Origin: Chitinophagaceae bacterium
Lineage (GTDB): Bacteria > Bacteroidota > Bacteroidia > Chitinophagales > Chitinophagaceae
NCBI GenBank assembly: GCA_023957155.1
Contig: JAMLHK010000009.1
Coordinates: 62,001 to 126,000 of the forward strand
DNA length: 64,000 bases
Direction of reading: 5' to 3'
The notes below the pieces were generated by a model, which was not told the DNA's origin, ran no database searches, and worked only from the letters and a program-made list of their open reading frames with translations. Positions 61,410 to 64,000 of this stretch are shown in pieces (positions within the stretch are counted from its first letter, which is position 1; each line of letters begins with the position of its first letter). The translations under genes were made by a program, and so were the position numbers.

Positions 61410-63245
61410 TCATTCCACCGTTACGCTCTTGGCAAGATTACGCGGCTTATCTACATCATAATCCTTGGCCACACCAATATAATACGAAAGTAATTGCAAA
61501 GGTATGGTACTTATGATGGGAGCGATCAATTCATCTGCTTCCGGAACAGGCAACACATCATCTGCTATATCGGTAATGGTTTTATCCCCTTCCGTGATTA
61601 CCGCAATGATCTTTCCTTTACGCGCCCTGATTTCCTGGATATTGCTGATGATTTTTTCATGATAGGTATCTTTTGTAGCAACAAACACCACCGGTAATCG
61701 CTCGTCAACCAGGGCTATCGGGCCATGCTTCATTTCTGCCGCCGGGTATCCTTCGGCATGGATATAGGAAATTTCTTTCAGCTTTAATGCTCCCTCCAGC
61801 GCAACCGGGAAATTATACCCCCGCCCGAGGAAAAGCGCATCGGAGGCATCTTTATATTTTAAAGCCGTCTTCCTGATATGCGCTGCATTGTCTAAAACGG
61901 ATTTTACTTTTTCAGGAACTTCATTCAGCTCATTCAGCAGGTGCAGGTAACGTTCATTGCTGATCGTACCCCGTTCCCTGGCAATCATGAGCGCCACCAT
62001 GGTCAACACAGCCAATTGCGCGGTAAATGCCTTCGTACTCGCCACGCCAATTTCCGGTCCTGCATGTGTATACGCACCCGCATCGGAGATCCGGGAAATG
62101 GATGAGCCCACCACATTTACGATCCCCAGTATAACCGCACCCTGCTCTTTGGCTCTTTCTATCGCCACGAGCGTATCCGCCGTTTCCCCGCTCTGGGAAA
62201 TGGCAATGATCATATCCCCTTTATGAATAACGGGGTTCCGGTACCTGAATTCCGAAGCATATTCCACTTCCACCGGGATCCGGCATAATTCTTCAATAAT
62301 ATATTCCGCCACCAGCCCTGCATGCCAGGAAGTTCCACAGGCAATAATCAGGATCCGGTTCGCATTTTTAATCTTTTCCATATTATTTGCGATACCGGAC
62401 ATGGTAATCGTTCCCATAGCCACATCAAGCCTTCCTCTTAAACAGTCGTAGATCGTATGCGGCTGTTCAAAAATTTCCTTGAGCATAAAATGATCATATC
62501 CGCCTTTTTCTATGGCAGCCAGCTCAAGGTCCAGCTTCTGGATATATGGAGTTTGTCTTTCGTTACCCAGGTTCTTTAAGATCAGTTCATCCGGCTTAAT
62601 AATGGCAATCTCATAATCATTCACGTATACCACTTCCTTGGTATATTCAACAATAGGTGAAGCATCGCTGGCCAGGAAATGCTCTCCTTTACCGATGCCA
62701 ATGACCAACGGACTACCCTTCCTGGCAGCAATAAGCGTATCGGGATGGTCCTGGTCAATCAGTACGATAACATAAGCGCCCACCACACGTTTCATGGCAA
62801 TGCGGAGCGCTTCCTCTAAAGTGCTGTTGTTATTTTTCTGTATATCTTCAATAAAGAAGAGCAGCACTTCGGTATCGGTATCGCTCTGGAACCGGTACCC
62901 TTTTTTGATCAGCTCCTGCTTAAGCAGTGCATAATTTTCAATAATCCCGTTATGTATCATGGCCAGCTTACCATTAGAAGAAAGATGGGGATGCGCATTC
63001 CGGTCACTGGGCTCTCCATGTGTAGCCCAGCGGGTATGACCGATTCCCAGGTGCCCTTCCAGGTCCTGACCGAGGGTTGACTCCTCAAGATTAGCCACTT
63101 TCCCTTTTTTCTTATACAATTTTACACCATGATTAAGCAGCGCGATTCCCGCACTGTCGTAGCCGCGATATTCTAACCGCTTTAGTCCTTTAATAATTAC
63201 AGGATAAGCCTGGCGATGGCCTATATAGGCAACTATTCCACACAT
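61410..63245 (-). CDS. glmS: Glutamine--fructose-6-phosphate aminotransferase (isomerizing) GlmS
   Basis: The 611-residue protein starts MCGIVAYIGHRQAYPVIIKGL, with the catalytic Cys2 exposed after Met removal. It has the glutaminase GHTRWATHGEPSDRNAHPH, two SIS domains (ACGTSWHAGLVAEYI and GRGYNFPVALEGALKLKEISYIHAEGY) and the C-terminal DKPRNLAKSVTVE, all at normal spacing. It makes glucosamine-6-phosphate for peptidoglycan and lipid A. No glmS ribozyme is seen upstream, as expected outside Firmicutes. Confidence 0.97.
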   Translation of the reverse strand: MCGIVAYIGHRQAYPVIIKGLKRLEYRGYDSAGIALLNHGVKLYKKKGKVANLEESTLGQDLEGHLGIGHTRWATHGEPSDRNAHPHLSSNGKLAMIHNGIIENYALLKQELIKKGYRFQSDTDTEVLLFFIEDIQKNNNSTLEEALRIAMKRVVGAYVIVLIDQDHPDTLIAARKGSPLVIGIGKGEHFLASDASPIVEYTKEVVYVNDYEIAIIKPDELILKNLGNERQTPYIQKLDLELAAIEKGGYDHFMLKEIFEQPHTIYDCLRGRLDVAMGTITMSGIANNMEKIKNANRILIIACGTSWHAGLVAEYIIEELCRIPVEVEYASEFRYRNPVIHKGDMIIAISQSGETADTLVAIERAKEQGAVILGIVNVVGSSISRISDAGAYTHAGPEIGVASTKAFTAQLAVLTMVALMIARERGTISNERYLHLLNELNEVPEKVKSVLDNAAHIRKTALKYKDASDALFLGRGYNFPVALEGALKLKEISYIHAEGYPAAEMKHGPIALVDERLPVVFVATKDTYHEKIISNIQEIRARKGKIIAVITEGDKTITDIADDVLPVPEADELIAPIISTIPLQLLSYYIGVAKDYDVDKPRNLAKSVTVE

Positions 63246-63264
63246 AATTTATTTTTGCAATATT

Positions 63265-63295
63265 TGAAAGTATTGATTACTAAGTATCAACGCAA
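63265..63295 (-). promoter_or_regulatory. Promoter candidate of glmS
   Basis: On the minus strand TTG (63295-63293), 20 bases, then TACTTTCA (63272-63265), which differs from TAnnTTTG in the last two positions. The leader to the ATG is about 15 bases. Confidence 0.45.
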
Positions 63296-63345
63296 ACGAT
63301 TGCGAGATAGTATAAAAGGTGTATGTCTGCAGCTGTTTTTTTTTA

Positions 63346-64000
63346 TCAGAGTAAAACTCCCTGCAGGATAATATAGGCAACGGAAAAATAAATCACTAAC
63401 CCCGTAACATCTACCAGCGTAGCAACAAAAGGAGCAGATGATGCAGCCGGATCAGCACCCAGTTTCTTCAATAACAGCGGCAGCATAGAGCCGCTGAGTG
63501 TACCCCATAACACCACGCCGATTAAAGAAAGACCAACCGTAAAAGCAATAAAAAGAGAATAAACACCATACACTTCCGGGAAAAAATATGACCACAACTG
63601 TATACGCAAAAAACCGATCAACCCCAAAACAGCCCCCAGCATAAGCCCTGATACGATCTCTCTTTTCAATACCCGGAACCAGTCGGAAATATACACCTCA
63701 CCCATCGCCATTGCCTGTATGATCAACGTGGAAGCCTGTGAACCGCTGTTCCCTCCACTGGAAATAATAAGCGGAACAAACAACGCCAGCACGATAGCTT
63801 TACTGATCTCATCTTCAAAATAACTCATAGCGGTAGCCGTTAGCATTTCACCTAAAAAAAGGATGACCAGCCAGCCCGCTCTTTTTCGAAAAAGCTTAAA
63901 CAGCGGCATCTCAAGATAAGGCTCATCCAATGCTTCCGTACCCCCTATTTTCTGAATATTCTCTGTAAATTCCTCGTTGGCAACCCATAACACGTCATCA
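63346..64000 (-). CDS. mgtE: Magnesium transporter MgtE (partial, N-terminus outside window)
   Basis: The frame is open to the right edge; the GTG at 63993 is internal (the codons before it read Asp-Asp), so the N-terminal and CBS parts lie outside the window. The 218 visible residues hold the membrane domain, with [19 protein letters not shown], the signature [25 protein letters not shown] (helices that line the Mg pore) and four more hydrophobic segments. The linker [21 protein letters not shown] precedes the first helix, as in full MgtE. It transports Mg2+ into the cytoplasm with regulation by cytosolic Mg2+. Confidence 0.93.
   Translation of the reverse strand, partial: DDVLWVANEEFTENIQKIGGTEALDEPYLEMPLFKLFRKRAGWLVILFLGEMLTATAMSYFEDEISKAIVLALFVPLIISSGGNSGSQASTLIIQAMAMGEVYISDWFRVLKREIVSGLMLGAVLGLIGFLRIQLWSYFFPEVYGVYSLFIAFTVGLSLIGVVLWGTLSGSMLPLLLKKLGADPAASSAPFVATLVDVTGLVIYFSVAYIILQGVLL

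Overview
The window looks like chromosomal DNA of a Bacteroidota bacterium, most likely from the Chitinophagaceae or a close relative. The signs are two SusC/SusD pairs, a bacillithiol deacetylase, Bacteroidota-restricted families (DUF3822, DUF4105, DUF4954, DUF5703), and promoters of the phylum type (TTG, 18-20 bases, TAnnTTTG). The genus cannot be fixed from the sequence. I see no rRNA, tRNA, CRISPR array or intact insertion sequence. Both ends cut through genes: a DnaQ-type exonuclease on the left and an MgtE-type magnesium transporter on the right.

Layout. 1-4.7 kb: exonuclease, a 38-residue lipoprotein, and cell-wall genes (OmpA-like protein with calcium-binding repeats, RlpA-like protein, L,D-transpeptidase). 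5.0-8.5 kb: a compact operon of SDR dehydrogenase, ROK kinase, SIS phosphosugar protein and a MetE C-terminal-like methyltransferase; the pathway is not known to me. 8.6-9.3 kb: truA. 9.4-12.2 kb: an AT-rich island with an AbiEi/AbiEii type IV toxin-antitoxin pair and a frameshifted AAA+ ATPase remnant, bounded by imperfect direct repeats. 12.2-27.8 kb: esterase, a beta-propeller protein, an MBL-fold hydrolase, and housekeeping genes (argS, amino acid permease, prenyl synthase, rnr, lpxK, formyl-THF cyclo-ligase, rsmD, DUF3822). 28.0-34.1 kb: a complete SUF iron-sulfur operon in the order sufA-B-C-D-S-E-T.

34.3-43.3 kb holds a DUF5703 glycosidase-like protein, an M14 peptidase, bshB1, an alpha/beta hydrolase, DUF4105, rhomboid and a PqaA-like protein. 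43.4-57.3 kb holds a ceramidase-like protein and two paralogous nutrient-uptake loci (small lipoprotein - SusC - SusD), with an ECF sigma factor between them that has no adjacent anti-sigma gene. The two loci carry an identical 23-base promoter segment that encloses an inverted repeat. 57.6-64 kb: a lipoprotein, GNAT, DUF4954 beside glmS, and mgtE.

The most unusual non-coding signal is a family of palindromes at 22.5, 38.7-38.9, 41.0 and 41.9 kb. They share a conserved core (GGTCTGACC, a TTC-type loop, then GGT-CCGACC), but the outer arms differ from copy to copy and stay self-complementary. A second kind of small palindrome (33.74 and 61.27 kb) sits between perfect 10-base direct repeats.
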